DNA of 64,000 nucleotides from Ophiura sarsii (lineage: Eukaryota; Echinodermata; Ophiuroidea; Amphilepidida; Ophiuridae): positions 44,179,893 to 44,243,892 of the forward strand of contig CM069447.1 of the NCBI GenBank assembly GCA_035610835.1, in the 5' to 3' direction. Shown piece after piece: positions 11,587 to 23,941 of this stretch. How positions within the stretch are numbered: position 1 is the stretch's first letter; every line of letters starts with the position of its first letter. The translations under genes were made by a program, and so were the position numbers. The notes below the pieces were generated by a model. The model worked only from the letters and a program-made list of their open reading frames with translations, ran no database searches and was not told where the DNA came from.

Positions 11587-12757
11587 TATATAATGTAGGT
11601 GGCTGGCTGCATATTACAAGGGGATAGTAACATAATATTCCCCGGTAATATTCACATCGTTCATGATCCTGGTCATTTTTGCAAAGGCAGACACTAATTC
11701 AATTTTCATCAGATTATCAAATTACTCGGCAAAGTGGTCGCGATGGCACTTAACCCCGTGATATGCCACTTACACCGTCGGTCCGTCGTCACAAATTAAT
11801 TGAAATCATTGTATCAACTAATTACACAGCTCAGGGTGTGCGACTGACTTCTCCTCCCTAATGCTTCATACAATTTTTTTCCTTCTTCAATACATGTACA
11901 GTGTAATGCCGACCACACACACGTTCATAACTTATATTCTGTTGATCTAATACAAGTCATGAGACGTTTGCATTATTATCTTAAATGTTGAAATATATAT
12001 AAATACCAACAATAAAGTATATATGTGTCGTTCATTATTGTTTACAAATCATAAAGGGATGAACCCGGGGGATGAACGGAGCGTTGATGTGGGTCAAACG
12101 ATATCGAATGGTAACAGCGCTGCACAGCTGAAATACCGTCGATTTCCATGAAATCGGTTGAATGTGTTTCTGACATATCTTGCGTTGATCATGCGTAATT
12201 GGAAATCGATTGTGTCCTATTGGATTTTATGTCATAAATAAAAAGTAGAGACTAAGGTTTTCAGAATGTGCGAACACGATTGTAATCCGTTGTGTAAAAG
12301 TAAAAAAATAGAGCTCCTTCAAGATAAGTTGCAGTTTTTCTGGGACACCCTGTAATACAAACGTGATATAAAACAGACAGCTATCTACAAGGTGAATATC
12401 GTTCGTCAGCAACGAATCGGTACGGCTTGCACTATAATAATAGTCAACATCATATTTTATGGACACAGTCCCACCAATAGGGGTGCGTACGTAAACCTGA
12501 AGTGTGTACCCCTGATTCGAGCGTACGGAAGCATTCAAAAATGACTGCGTGTCCTGGACTCCTGATTGGTCAATCGTGAGGATAACCACACCCGCATGCA
12601 TGCATAGTTCGCACGTATTATGCATTTGGACGCAACAACAAATCACGCTCGCGTTAAATTGCTTGAATTTCGTCCATAGCATTATGACAATATCAATAAT
12701 AAAACTATATAAGCCCTTAGGTTTTAAGGGTTATCGGTGTTTCAGTGTAAAGTAAAC
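11587..12757. other. Intergenic with a lone mariner-type terminus
   Basis: GGGACACCCTG at 12342-12352 followed by TA looks like one end of a mariner-like element; no matching left end was found. A 151-codon frame on the - strand (12227-12682) is discussed among the rejected items. Confidence 0.4.
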
Positions 12758-13267
12758 TACGAGGGTCATTCAATAAGTTCTACCTCCTCCCTCATAACAT
12801 CGCTAATATTAATGTCAACCTCATGACATTTGTCATGATTATAGCTCCGAATCATAGCTACAAATGTGTAGTAAATGATAATTGATATCTGTTTTACTTT
12901 TGTTATGATGCGGTCAAAACCAGAGAGAGATTTTGGACAACGGACACAGAAAATTACCTTAAAAATATACACATGTTTTCGGGTGTTTTTTCGTATTGTA
13001 TGGTTAGATATGAGAGCATGATTTAAATACTGAAAATGGAAATGAATGAATGATATCAGATATATTACAGTATTATAATGTATAGATAAGATTGTAAACA
13101 ATATGAACTCTTGTAGGCTTGCAAATAGTGTATTATCAACTCAAATGTATTGCTATGCCTTTGGCATACCAGAATACTGCCATCAGTCAAATCTTCGTTA
13201 TTATACAACTTAAGCCACAATGATGCCTTGAATGTTAAAATCTTTACCATAATAGTCACTTTAGGCC

Positions 13268-13424
13268 TAGGGCTGATATCCAAACTCTCAGCGGTGTTAC
13301 ACCGGTATTACACCGATGTTATACCGGGATTACACCGATATTTGTATAGAATATCGGTGTAATACCGGTATAACATCGGTGTAATACCGGTGTAACACCG
13401 CTGAGAGTTTGGATATCAGCCCTT
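13268..13424. repeat. Near-perfect 157-bp palindrome built of TTACACCG words
   Basis: The arms begin GGGCTGATATCCAAACTCTC and pair almost without mismatch to a loop of about 7 bases near 13346. Within each arm the words TTACACCGGTA, TTACACCGATG and TTATACCGGGA follow each other with a period of about 12 bases. It would extrude or fold as a long hairpin. Function unknown. Confidence 0.85.
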
Positions 13425-13930
13425 ATGAGTTTTACTTATGTGCAACCTTCAGAATAGTCAATCAGGTAGTCAATGATAGAAAATTATCGCTTTGACAGAC
13501 TTTAAATCCCTCCATTTAGTTCGATATATTGAAGATCGCTTAGTTATCATGAAAGTCAAATATGACTTTTACAGGGTTCTCTAGGGGAGGGGTAAACTGA
13601 ATGGTTGTCCTGACCTGGATCTGGCTAATCAGAGGGCATATTTTTTCTAAATCAATCAGTCAACTTTATTGTTTACAGTCTGTTAAAGAGATATCTGACA
13701 TTTAGAACGGTTATAATTGACCGATAGGTATGTTTTGCCTCTTACAATAGGCCAATTAAAAAGCACTTCGGCGATATTTTGCTTTTTTTCATCCGTTTCC
13801 GTCACACTACATCGAGGTTTGGTTCTCACTGCATGTCCGGAAAAGTACAACCAGTACTCAGATCAATTTACATTGGATTTGTAGCTGAGGTTCCAAGCTA
13901 CAATCGTGTGATAATTATGAGATAAGACTG

Positions 13931-15000
13931 CACTGCAAATTGAGTGTTTTGAAATTAAACATCTAAACATGTTTACTTTCTGAGCGCTTGTGTCCAATTG
14001 CTAAGCACTTGATAGGTGCTTAGCAATTAAACATACTCGACTTAACAAAACATGTTTAATTCTTTAGCATTACATATTTAAAGTCTAAACGTTTGCTAGT
14101 CGAAACACTTGCTAAACACATTAGGCCATATACGTTTAGTAATTAAACACACGTTATATGAAGTAAATACTTCCTAAACATGTTTAGGTTATCAGGCGTT
14201 TAGCATTTAAACATCTGTTGAACACGTGACAAACAATATTGAATGTTATTGGTTGAACGTATTGGGTCATGTTAGCGACTGTCGCCATTTTGGATTTCAC
14301 TAAGTGGGGATCGTATTTAGTAAATTGGGATGGAAAATCAGATTTTCCATCTCAAATTGAACCAAATAGAACTGTGATGTCACGTGGGAGGCCGTCAAAT
14401 ATGTTATGGTCACAAATGTTGTTCAGTGAGTTGGTGAGACGTTACGAGGTAAGGTGGTGAGAGCCTATACATGTAGTATCAATTGTTATGCTCATCGTGT
14501 GTGTGTAATAGTTTAACAATAAGCTTACTTAACTTCAATACAGCATATGCCGTGATCTACATTTATGATGAGCGAATAGTTTGATGAATTTAAGTATAGG
14601 ATCTAACCATCTTACCAACAATATCACATCAACTTCTTAACTTTTGACCACAACCTAACATGTTGACGGCCATAGCAACCACTGACAAAGCCTGATTGCA
14701 TGCACTGCCACGGAACATGTTTAGAATCTAAACATTTGATCATCTTAAAATGTTTGCTTTCTAAACATTGAAGTGATGGACATGTTTCAGTGCTAAACAT
14801 TTATGATGACACTAAACATGTTTAGCATTTAAACATATTTAGAAAGTGTAGTCAAACTAGTGTTTAGCATTAGTGTTTAGGTTGTAAACATGTTTAGATG
14901 ATAATCATCTAAACATGTTTAGTAATTAAACATGTTTAGAAAGTGTCTTCAAGATAGTGTTTAGCTTTGTGTTTAGGATCTAAACACCCAATTTACAGTG
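13931..15000. mobile_element. CACTG-ended DNA element with AAACATGTTTA subterminal motifs
   Basis: The ends CACTGCAAATTGAGTGTTT and the inverse of CACTGTAAATTGGGTGTTT define it. Both flanking thirds are packed with CTAAACATGTTTAG-type words in both orientations (13.95-14.22 and 14.71-14.99 kb), a layout like the subterminal repeat zones of CACTA/EnSpm elements. The middle third is free of them. Superfamily is inferred; no clear target duplication was found. Confidence 0.65.
14269..14460 (+). CDS. Possible first exon inside the CACTG element
   Basis: The motif-free centre of the element holds a 63-codon frame containing MSRGRPSNMLWSQ and RRYE, followed by a consensus splice donor GAG|GTAAGG at about 14449. 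A GCCATTTTGG word (YY1-like) lies in its upstream part at 14284. It may be the remnant of the element's own transposase gene start or a captured host exon. The family was not recognised and the frame could be chance. Confidence 0.25.
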   Translation: MLATVAILDFTKWGSYLVNWDGKSDFPSQIEPNRTVMSRGRPSNMLWSQMLFSELVRRYEVRW

Positions 15001-15058
15001 TGACTCATGTAATAATAAAGTTATGAGGTAGGAGGTAGAACTTATTGAATGACCCTCG

Positions 15059-16138
15059 TATGTTTCAAATTTGCAGGACATAAACCCGGACATAAACAAA
15101 TCATTCTACATTAGCTTGTCAATGACCAAGAACGATCATCATATAAATAAATCTAAAATATCTCTCAAAAAGAAAAGTAGAGGTATACCTTTAGAACCCC
15201 AAAAGAAATTAAAGCACGTTTTTACAGGTGATCATTTGAACTGTGATTCTTATTGTAAAGAAGTAAAAATTGCTTCTTCAACTATCTTCTTTCTGCGTAG
15301 CTAGGCTATATACATTATCCAGAAATTGATAAAAAGAAAAAAATATCACGTGACACACCCGGGGGGGGGGGGGGGTACTCACGTATGTCAGGTATACGGG
15401 GATGTGCCGCTCCAGTGGGTCGCTTTTTCATGAGACATCCTTAGCCATGGGTAGGCTTTTCAGTGAAAAATCCTTAGACATGGGTAATTTGCCAAAATTA
15501 GGTCATTTTTCGCGAAAATTTGCCAAAGGTTTCACACCACTAAATAACGTCTGGCCCTACCCCCTTTGAGGCAAAAGTCCAAAACCGGCCCGTTTCTATG
15601 CCGAAACGGGAGACCTATTGTAAATTACAGTTTAAAATTAGGGTATTTACTACATGTTATGGCGAAATTAATATAGTGTGAATTTTGACAGACACATCAG
15701 CGTTCTTCAGGTCCAAAAAAATTGATGCAATCATGATTTTTTAATATTTTAACAGAGACATTTGTGTTCAGGTCATTTCCGGTATCTGACGCAATAATCT
15801 TAATCAACAATTGCGTGTGACTGAGGACTGTCATTGATTGGAACAAACTCTCTCCTGAAATCGTCGAAAACACTGAGCCATCCAAATTCCAGACGACGCT
15901 GGACATAGGCGTATTCACGAGTATTCAGGTTAAAATATGCGAACGAGGTTACCTGATCAAGTGAATGGGACGACCGCTTAACAACGGTTTAAATTTTAAA
16001 AAATAGCATTTACAATTGGGATGATTAGCCATCCCGAACGGTTTTGGATTGGAAAAATTTTCTTCTAACCTATGATGAATTTTATGGGGTCATATAATCA
16101 AAATCCATTGTTACATTGAAACCAACGGAAATTCAAAA
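15059..16138. other. Intergenic, repeat fragments
   Basis: A run of G residues at 15360-15375 precedes two loosely repeated GAGACATCCTTAGCCATGGG-like segments (15430-15490). No gene was recognised; a 73-codon frame at 15697-15918 on the - strand is discussed among rejected items. Confidence 0.4.
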
Positions 16139-16465
16139 TTAAAGGGAAGCGGTCATGGTGAGGATTCTAACGAAAATTGAGCAGCGCGCGGCGACTATTT
16201 AAATCTAAACAAGTTGGACATTGGCGCAGTCTGTAATTGTTCTACGTATGTTAACATGCAAGCGGTATTGTGTGCGACTCTACAACAATCTCTTTCCCGG
16301 GCTCTTTCCCAATGTGAACGGCGCGCTCAATTAACCATCCTTCATTTGATTGAACGCATTTTCTATCGTGTGATGTAGGTGATGTATTAGTTATTAGCTA
16401 AGGTTTAGCTGGATCAACAGTTGCCGTCAGCGGTTCTTTTTCTCACCATGCGCTATTCCCTTTAA
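16139..16465. mobile_element. MITE family C, copy 2
   Basis: TTAAAGGGAAGCGGTCATGG at the left and CTCACCATGCGCTATTCCCTTTAA at the right, interior as in the copy at 6.1 kb but inverted. It contains a short GCTCTTTCCC duplication relative to copies 1 and 3. Confidence 0.8.
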
Positions 16466-16798
16466 CGGCCGTTCGTAGCCACCGTCGTCTGCCAAATTCA
16501 AACTGCCTTTTCCCGCCCTCTACGTCCTTCCAACTAACCCCCTCCGTCGCACCTTCTGTCAAAACTCTATTGGAGTATTTTGGCGGTTCATCAATCCAAG
16601 ATTCAAGATATTAAGTTAAAAACTTAAAATGGAGCCGTCTGTACTACTGGAAAGCCAATGAACACTGATGGAGCCAGACAAATCAATGTCAACCCTTCGT
16701 TTAAGCAATATTGATTTCCGTAATCAAACAACGTACCCATCCGGACTCAGCAAAGTAAATGTAAATATTGTAATCAATTAAAACGTTCATACTACAAA

Positions 16799-17064
16799 GT
16801 TCACGCTTTCCACGCACGCGACTACTAGTTTTATATTATGCAAAACAGATTTTTCAAACACCTTTCCAAACTTTCAAAGTCAATCTCAAGGATTACTGAA
16901 CCAATACTAGACATGTTTGTACTTATTTCAATGCATTTCTTCTCATGAAAATTCCAAATATTGTAATGAAATTCAATAAATTTGACGGGTTTTTTTTCAA
17001 ATGTTGTGAGTTTGTGACATATTTGAATGTCGTCTGCAGACGCCTGCCGCGTGGAAAGTGTTAA
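16799..17064. mobile_element. MITE family A, copy 3
   Basis: Left end CACGCTTTCCACGC, right end GCCGCGTGGAAAGTGTTAA, with GTCTGCAGACGCC inside the right end. Same orientation as copy 2. Confidence 0.8.
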
Positions 17065-20000
17065 GAATACAGAAAAGCAGAATCTATTTATGCATATTGG
17101 GATAGTCAGACTCGCCCTCTGTTTAAATCATCTTGTTATTAGAAACGTTTTCTTTGATTGATTAATTAAAAATATAATGTGACAAAAAATTCGGGTCACC
17201 TCACCCAACTTTTAAGCTCTCTACTATAGGATAGGCAATGCATATAGCTTTCATATGCTATACAATTCATATTGACTTATCTACATGTAATTAAACAACT
17301 TTAGGCCTACTGAGTCCGTTTATTTATTAGCCTGGACATATGGAAAGGTGCCAGATGTCACAACAAACAAGATAGGCCTACCTCCTTTTATAATAATCAA
17401 CCCTGTCACTCAGTAGCGTAGCCAGGGGGGGGGGGGGGGGGGGGGCAGAGTGGCCCCGGAAAAAAATTTGACCGGGAAAATCGGGAGGGCAAATGAAGGA
17501 AAGAAAGGGAAAAGAGGAGACAAAAAGGGAAGGAAAGGGAAAGGAAATGGACAGAAAGAAGAGGAAGACAGGGAAATTAGTTGGAAATTGCAGTTTTTCA
17601 CGCCGGTATGCATGGGGACGCAACGAATGGATGGGTACTATGTAGTGTACTGTGCTTCTCACTCGAGCATGATGAGTGAACATTCAAAATAATGTCTGAC
17701 ATAATCCTTTCTTCATTTTCAACAGCAAATATCTGGAGTTCCCCGTGAGTTTGCTCCCTTACATTTTCATGTGGATGCGGTGGTTGTTAAGGATGTCGTT
17801 ACTTTCGTTGTATGCCAAACAAATTTCTGATGGCGTATGTGTCCGGGGTTTGTCAAAATATCAGGAAGTTTTGATTAGTCTATGCATTGACTTAGGGAGG
17901 CGGTGAAGATGTTCATGGTAAATAATTGATACCCGTAAATGAAAGCATACACTCAGATAACAAGAAAAAGGATGTCATCAGCACGTACGCGTTAGATATG
18001 CCGGTAAATGTTGTTCGTCGTTCATATTTTTATAAACATGAAAAGCCACTACCCGTGTATACTTTTCTCTATAGAATTTAACTTTACAACTCATACAATT
18101 ACATCTACCGTCAGTGTGCAAAGCTTTCTTTATTGATTCTTTGCCAAATTTGATTTGAAATTATTTGGTGTATCCCGTTGGTACCGTATAATCATAGAAT
18201 TCATTCATAAGTTGGACTGGTGTCTAGACTTTATTACGGAATACAATTATGTGAGTGCAAAGAATTGGTCACGAGCAATCACGTAACCCCGTCGTAACAT
18301 ATCAATCCGATATTTCAGGTGTAAAACGACGAGGTATATAGGAAATGAGCATCAGGGAAAGCTTAAGTTAAAGGAGCTTAATTTAAAGGAGAACATACTA
18401 TTCATGAAACCAATCATTATATGGTAGGAAAATAATTATCTAATGCATATTGACCAGTTTAATTGAACACAGAACTACAATATTCAATCAAACGAATTTA
18501 AACGGCACATCTCAACCTGTGATTATTTGAAATTCGCGCCCGGTTGTCTGTGCCAGTGTGTCGAAAGTGCTGATGGGATAGATACGTAATCACGCATGAC
18601 ATAAATTGCCCGCTTAGGAGCGCTATTAATTCGGTCTGGTAAACCTATTGTTATCAATTACTACGAGAGGATTGCCCAGTGCGCGTGTACAACCAGGCAA
18701 TCATTTAAATTCGGGGCGTGTACGAGCGGTACTAGTTGCTAACTGCATGGGTGAGTTTCCATTATGTTGCAGCCGGTTGGTTGCACACGAGAATTATGTC
18801 ATATAGCAACCAGCTTTGATGGAAGGCGAATATTTAAATTTGGTACCGGTTTTTAGGGCACCAATTTACATGAATTTATAGCGCTGCTTAGCGGGCCTTG
18901 TATCCTAATGGCAGGAATTCAATGCATAGATTGAAAATATCACTAAACATGACAGAGATGTGCCGGGAAATCTTGTAACTGTTTCGTCATAGCTTCGATC
19001 AATATAGCGACGTACATACAGGGGATTGCGTTCCTTTCTAAAGCCGATTTTGTGTTAACGCGGTACTTTTAAAAACTTTAACCTACGGTTGTGGTCTGTA
19101 TAATGACAAGACTAGGCATGCCTAGTAGAGCTGGTCGGATATTTGAATGTAAAAAAATGTTTTTGTCTTGTATATAATATGGCAGAATTCAATTATGTAA
19201 ATTGGAAAATGGTATTATGGTACTATTTTTTTAAACTGTGTTTATGTTTATACAAGATTGATTAGGATAAATTATATGTTAGTGTATTTTAACAGGCCCA
19301 CGGTCTAATGTATCCCTCAAAGGGTGTATGGTTCCATATCGTCGATTAACCGCGTTACCAGTTAACAGTGTAAAGCGATTGCTTTGCGTCTGTGGAAAAG
19401 TTGCTTGAAATACGGACACGTAAATAATAAACAAATAAAATGGCGGATGATTTAAATTAAACGCAACTGAGTCGATTTCTGTTACATTCTGAGGCCTAAA
19501 GGATGTATTGGCCTACATTATATTTAGCTTGATTTCCAGATTAACCCAATTCCGACCCTGCTATGGATGTTTAATTCCATGTCTACAACTGAGACAACGC
19601 TATTTAAGGTTAAAGTGTATCCCTGGCATGCCTGGTCAAAGACAAGTTAAAAGAAGTTTTAATTGCAATCAAAACTACATATACTGCCAGCTATTCTAAA
19701 ATTGAAATGAAACAAAAACCTCTTTTTATTATGTCAAGCACACAAAATTGTCATTACTGATAACTGATGTTCTTATTGCTCTTTCAAAACATATTTCATG
19801 ATGTCAATTTTTAACTTTTGATTTTGCGCAAAACATTTTTTGCATTGAAATTATGAACCAAAATAATAATCCATACTCTGAAAGTGTTCTTTCTCAGTCT
19901 CTCCACGATTGAATCTTTAAATTCAGTTGCATATTTATATTAGATTGGACTTTTCTTTTCTTTTCTGGAAAACCGACAGCCATGTTCAGTGTGGAAAACA

Positions 20001-20827
20001 ATAATATTTTTCGCAATTGATGCTCATTTTGGTTTGTTATGAGCCAAGACAGTATACCTATCGTTCAAGTCTGACCGGATAACCATTTAAAAATCTTAAT
20101 CTCTGGATATTTTCAATAAAATTACTTATTTGGTGAAGAAGGTAGGCCATCTATAGCAAGTATCAGGGTTAACAATCTCTCTTGGGGAGCAGTGCCACAA
20201 GTATTGCTTTATACAGAAATGAGAGTTCTTACTAAAAGGATTCTAAGTGTCTCTTAGAAATTGTTTCCTATACCCGACTCTTGCTTGACTAGTCTGGTGG
20301 TTATCTACTGAAAAATACAATGAAATCTTTAACAATGACAATAAAAAAAATTTAAAAGGCATACAAGACATTATTGTGGCAAAGGCCTAAGCTACATGGA
20401 CCCGTTCAAGGATGCCTTACAATTAGTCCACTATGCCAAAACACTCTTTCAAAGAATTTGCCTGGCATTTATTGTAATCTCAATGATAAAACAATATAAT
20501 GAACTTCCGTAAATTATATTTCAAAGCACACAATTTAATCAAAGATCGACCGAAAAGAGACGGTCTTTGAATATGAACTTACAATACACTAATTTACCAG
20601 GGCAGTGATTCACATTCTACATCCAACATTTCCAAACCTGGGCTGTCTTAATCTGTATTTAAACATAAATTTCAGTATTTATGATATTACTCACACATGC
20701 ATGGCTCCTCGCTCCCCTGCTGATACAACTGATCATGCTTAGTAAATAGCCTGTCCTGAAAGCTGATGCCTTATTTGGCACAATGTAGATACCATATGTG
20801 TAGTGGTCTCTTACCCTAGGCAAGTTA
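17065..20827. other. Gene-free stretch, largely single-copy in this window
   Basis: 17410-17450 carries GTAGCGTAGCCAGG next to a run of about 18 Gs. 17.7-20.8 kb has no repeat shared with the rest of the window and no convincing coding segment. 18.5-18.95 kb has less skewed base composition than its surroundings and could be regulatory, but nothing specific was recognised. Confidence 0.4.
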
Positions 20828-21274
20828 CACGCTTAGAAAAAATGGTTCTAAAGTTGTCCTGCCAGGAGAACCCTTAAAGGTTCTTTAAAGAACCAAAAAT
20901 GGTTCCCCAAACATGATACAGAACCATTTTTGGTTCTATGAAGAACCTTTTGGGGTTCTTCAATTTTCAGAACCTTTTTTGACGGTTCTATAAAGAACCC
21001 CTATCTTGAACCTTCAAAAGAGGTTCTTGAAAATTGAAGAACCTCAAAAGGTTCTTCATAGAACCAAAAATGGTTCTGTATCAACCAAAAATGGTTCTGT
21101 ATCAACCAAAAATGGTTCTGTATCAACCAAAAATGGTTCTGTATCAACCAAAAATGGTTCTGTATCAACCAAAAATGGTTCTGTGGCACGTTTGGGGAAC
21201 TGTTTTTGGTTCTCTAAAGAACCTTTAAGGGTTCTCCTGGCAGGACAAAAAGGGTTCTTTAATTTCTTAGAGTG
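20828..21274. mobile_element. CACTA-like MITE made of GGTTCT/AGAACC words, copy 1
   Basis: The ends CACGCTTAGAAAA and the inverse TTTCTTAGAGTG are followed by dense GGTTCT and AGAACC words in both orientations, so the element folds on itself. A 21-bp minisatellite forms the right half. CAC...GTG ends with subterminal repeats resemble EnSpm/CACTA elements; that class is inferred. Confidence 0.65.
21060..21185. repeat. 21-bp minisatellite, six units
   Basis: The unit GAACC/CAACCAAAAATGGTTCTGTAT repeats six times with hardly any change, inside the CACTA-like element. Because 21 is a multiple of three, several long but meaningless frames arise here. Confidence 0.9.
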
Positions 21275-21623
21275 TACATTATCTTGTATTAGAAGTGAGA
21301 ATATGTTATTTTTTCAGTAAAATCATAATATTGGTAGGCCTAATATTGAATGGAATTCCTCCATTCGAACAGGCTAAACCAACTTTGGAACTTTCTTTTC
21401 ATTTTTTGCACTTAAATTGCTGAAATCAACAAAAGGTGCGTTATACACAAATATATTTTCACTCACATGCCCTTATCTTCCTTATCAGACCTCCTCCCTG
21501 TGCGAAAACCAAACTAATACCCCATGCTTGAAAGCAGGGGTGAAAAAACGGTATTTGTGAAGCGCTCTGCTCATATTTGTGTTTGACGTTTTATACAAAC
21601 ATACATACAATGTGCCCGCTATG

Positions 21624-21904
21624 GGTGTCTAGAAAACGGGGACGAAAACGGGGACAGAAAACGGGGACACACGAAAACGGGGTCGCGTCCCTGTTTTCCA
21701 GATTACCCCGGGGGTATCTGGAAAACGGGGATGCTCACTTCCAATACATTACACACCGTAAACTCGGACCAAAGATATGGTGGCCCCGTTTTCTGTCCCC
21801 GTTTTCCAGATACCCCCTGGGTAATCTGGAAAACAGGGACGCGACCCCGTTTTCGTGTGTCCCCGTTTTCTGTCCCTGTTTTCCGTCCCCGTTTTCTAGA
21901 CACC
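21624..21904. mobile_element. Foldback element built of AAACGGGGACA words
   Basis: The arms start GGTGTCTAGAAAACGGGGAC and are inverted copies over about 110 bp. AAACGGGGACG, AAACGGGGACAG and AAACGGGGTCG repeat within each arm. The single-stranded centre is about 50 bp. The flanking CCCGCTATGGGGTGT is partly duplicated on both sides. Confidence 0.8.
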
Positions 21905-22741
21905 CCCCGCTATGGGGTGTTATTAAAAAACTATCGTTCATACAGCGGTAATCTGAAATACACTTTGTATGCAAATGTTGTCCGTTTCATTCATTATGTT
22001 GATGTTTATCCTCTTAAAAATAATGTTGTTATGTTTTCCCCGAAATTTTGACAAGTAATATTCACGTACTGACGTACATTTACGTAATAACCCGGCTTGT
22101 TGTGTTATAAAGTGACATATTACATCAATCGATATTGCAATAACTTCCGCTTAAGTACGTCTGATACTAATATGCTTTTACTAATAATTATGTCATTAGG
22201 GATAACAAAACAAATTAGGTATAAAAGGAATATCACTTACCTGATAAACTAATTGCGAAATGCGGTGGTTTTTTTAGATTGTTCATACAGGGTGAATCAA
22301 AAACAATTGTGCACGGATATATAAAACGGCCATTTGATGTATTCATCGAACCATAAAATTGTTGTTGTCTGTATAAAGCGTAGTCAATCTAGTTTATCTT
22401 CCCTAAAAATGAATGCAATCGATGAAGAATAAGCAAACTGTGACTACCTTTGTAAGCTGGTTTCCCATAACAAAATACATCTCAATGGTTGATATAAAAC
22501 CACAAACCAGTCCTGAAAATACTGTTTTTAAAGTTGTTTAGCTGCATTCAATTTCACCACGCGCGCGAGATGTAAAGAGGCAGTAGAGAAAAAACCCGAT
22601 ATGATCATTAACCCTAACTCTATAACACCACACGGCAACAGATTTTTTTTTTTCGACGGAGAAAATTCACCCAAAAGGTCACCCCCATTTGTCTTCTTGT
22701 AATAGCTGATTTTGGTCGAATTTGGACTGTGAGAGCACTTT

Positions 22742-23640
22742 TTATTCAGAGCAATGATATGCTTGTCTTTGTATTCAGAGCAATGATATGCTTTTCTTTG
22801 TATTCAAAGCAATGATATGCTTTTCTTTGTATTCAGAGCAATGATATGCTTTTCTTTGTATTAAGAGCAATGATAGCCTATGCTTTTTCTTTGTATTCAG
22901 AGCAATGACATGCTTTCCTTTGAATTCATAGCAATGATATGCTTTCCTTTGAATTCATAGCAATGATATGCTTTTCTTTGTATTTAGAGCAACGATATGC
23001 TTTTCTTTGTATTCAAAGCAATGATATGCTTTTCTTTGTATTCAGAGCAACGATATGCTTTTCTTGTATTCAGAGCAATGATATGCTTTTCTTTGTATTC
23101 AGAGCAATGATATGCTTTTCTTTGTATTCAGAGCAATGATATGCTTTTTTTTGTATTCCGTGCAATGATATGCTTTTCTTTGTATTTAGAGCAACGATAT
23201 GCTTTTCTTTGTATTCAAAGCAATGATATGCTTTTTTTTGTATTCAGAGCAACGATATGCTTTTCTTGTATTCAGAGCAATGATATGCTTTTCTTTGTAT
23301 TCAGAGCAATGATATGCTTTTCTTTGTAGCCTATTCAGAGCAATGATATGCTTTTCTTTGTATTCCGTGCAATGATATGCTTTTCTTTGTATTTAGAGCA
23401 ACGATATGCTTTTCTTTGTATTCAAAGCAATGATATGCTTTTCTTTGTATTCAGAGCAACGATATGCTTTTCTTGTATTCAGAGCAATGATATGCTTTTC
23501 TTTGTATTCAGAGCAATGATATGCTTTTCTTTGTATTCAGAGCAATTTGCTTTTCTTTGTATTCAGAGCAATAATATGCTTTTCTTTGTATTCATAGCAA
23601 TTATATGGTGTTTTTTTGTATTCAGAGCAATGATGCTTTT
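22742..23640. repeat. 29-bp minisatellite with higher-order structure
   Basis: The unit AGAGCAATGATATGCTTTTC plus TTTGTATTC is repeated about 30 times. Variant units (TTTAGAGCAACG, TTCCGTGCAATG, a 3-base shorter CTTTTCTTGTATTC) recur in the same order at 22983, 23185 and 23392, so blocks of seven units (about 203 bp) have been duplicated. The unit is not a multiple of three, so the apparent frames with a 29-residue period are artefacts. Confidence 0.92.
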
Positions 23641-23941
23641 ATAAGAATTCGTCCAAAAACACATCATTCCTTTCTTAAAATAAAAATTATCATTCGTTGC
23701 TTTGAATATAAAAACGTCAATCTGGTTTCAGTTCGTGATGCATGTACGGTATGTCAATAAAATGTGTTTGGGTTGTGTTAAGCAAATATTATCCAACACA
23801 TCAATCGTAATTATTTGTCAAACTTGACATTTACAAGTTCAAACAGAGTAGATTCTTATTTTCTCGATCAACTAATATCTATCGTAAGATAATGCTCTCG
23901 GACGATACGTAGTTTTCATGATCAAATAAAAGTTCCGATCA

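Larger units (their letters stand above)
12760..15058. mobile_element. Mariner-like element carrying nested insertions
   Basis: The ends CGAGGGTCATTCAATAAGTT and its inverse extend to about 42 bp and are flanked by TA. The CGAGGGTCATTCAA terminus is common in mariners. No transposase frame survives. The inside holds a palindrome at 13.3 kb and a CACTG-ended element from 13.93 kb to 15.0 kb, which accounts for about half the length. Confidence 0.75.

Noticed and set aside
12227..12682. 151-codon - strand frame with a segment rich in Tyr and Val
   Set aside because: It runs into the mariner-type terminus at 12342-12352; no recognised family and no good acceptor. A translated search could still rescue part of it.
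15697..15918. 73-codon - strand frame that looks vaguely like one beta-sandwich (cadherin-like) repeat
   Set aside because: No calcium-binding motifs (LDRE, DxND, DAD), no splice sites at sensible places, and an overlapping frame is open just as long.
17378..17692. Overlapping Lys/Glu-rich and Pro/Phe-rich frames beside a G run
   Set aside because: Low-complexity purine-rich sequence read on both strands; no domain and no splice sites.
21577..22051. Several overlapping frames with RKRGRKTG-like repeats
   Set aside because: They are readings of the AAACGGGGACA foldback in all six frames.
22939..23644. Open frames of 62-98 codons with a repeating 29-residue pattern
   Set aside because: They are products of the 29-bp minisatellite read through three frames; no start context and hydrophobic nonsense.
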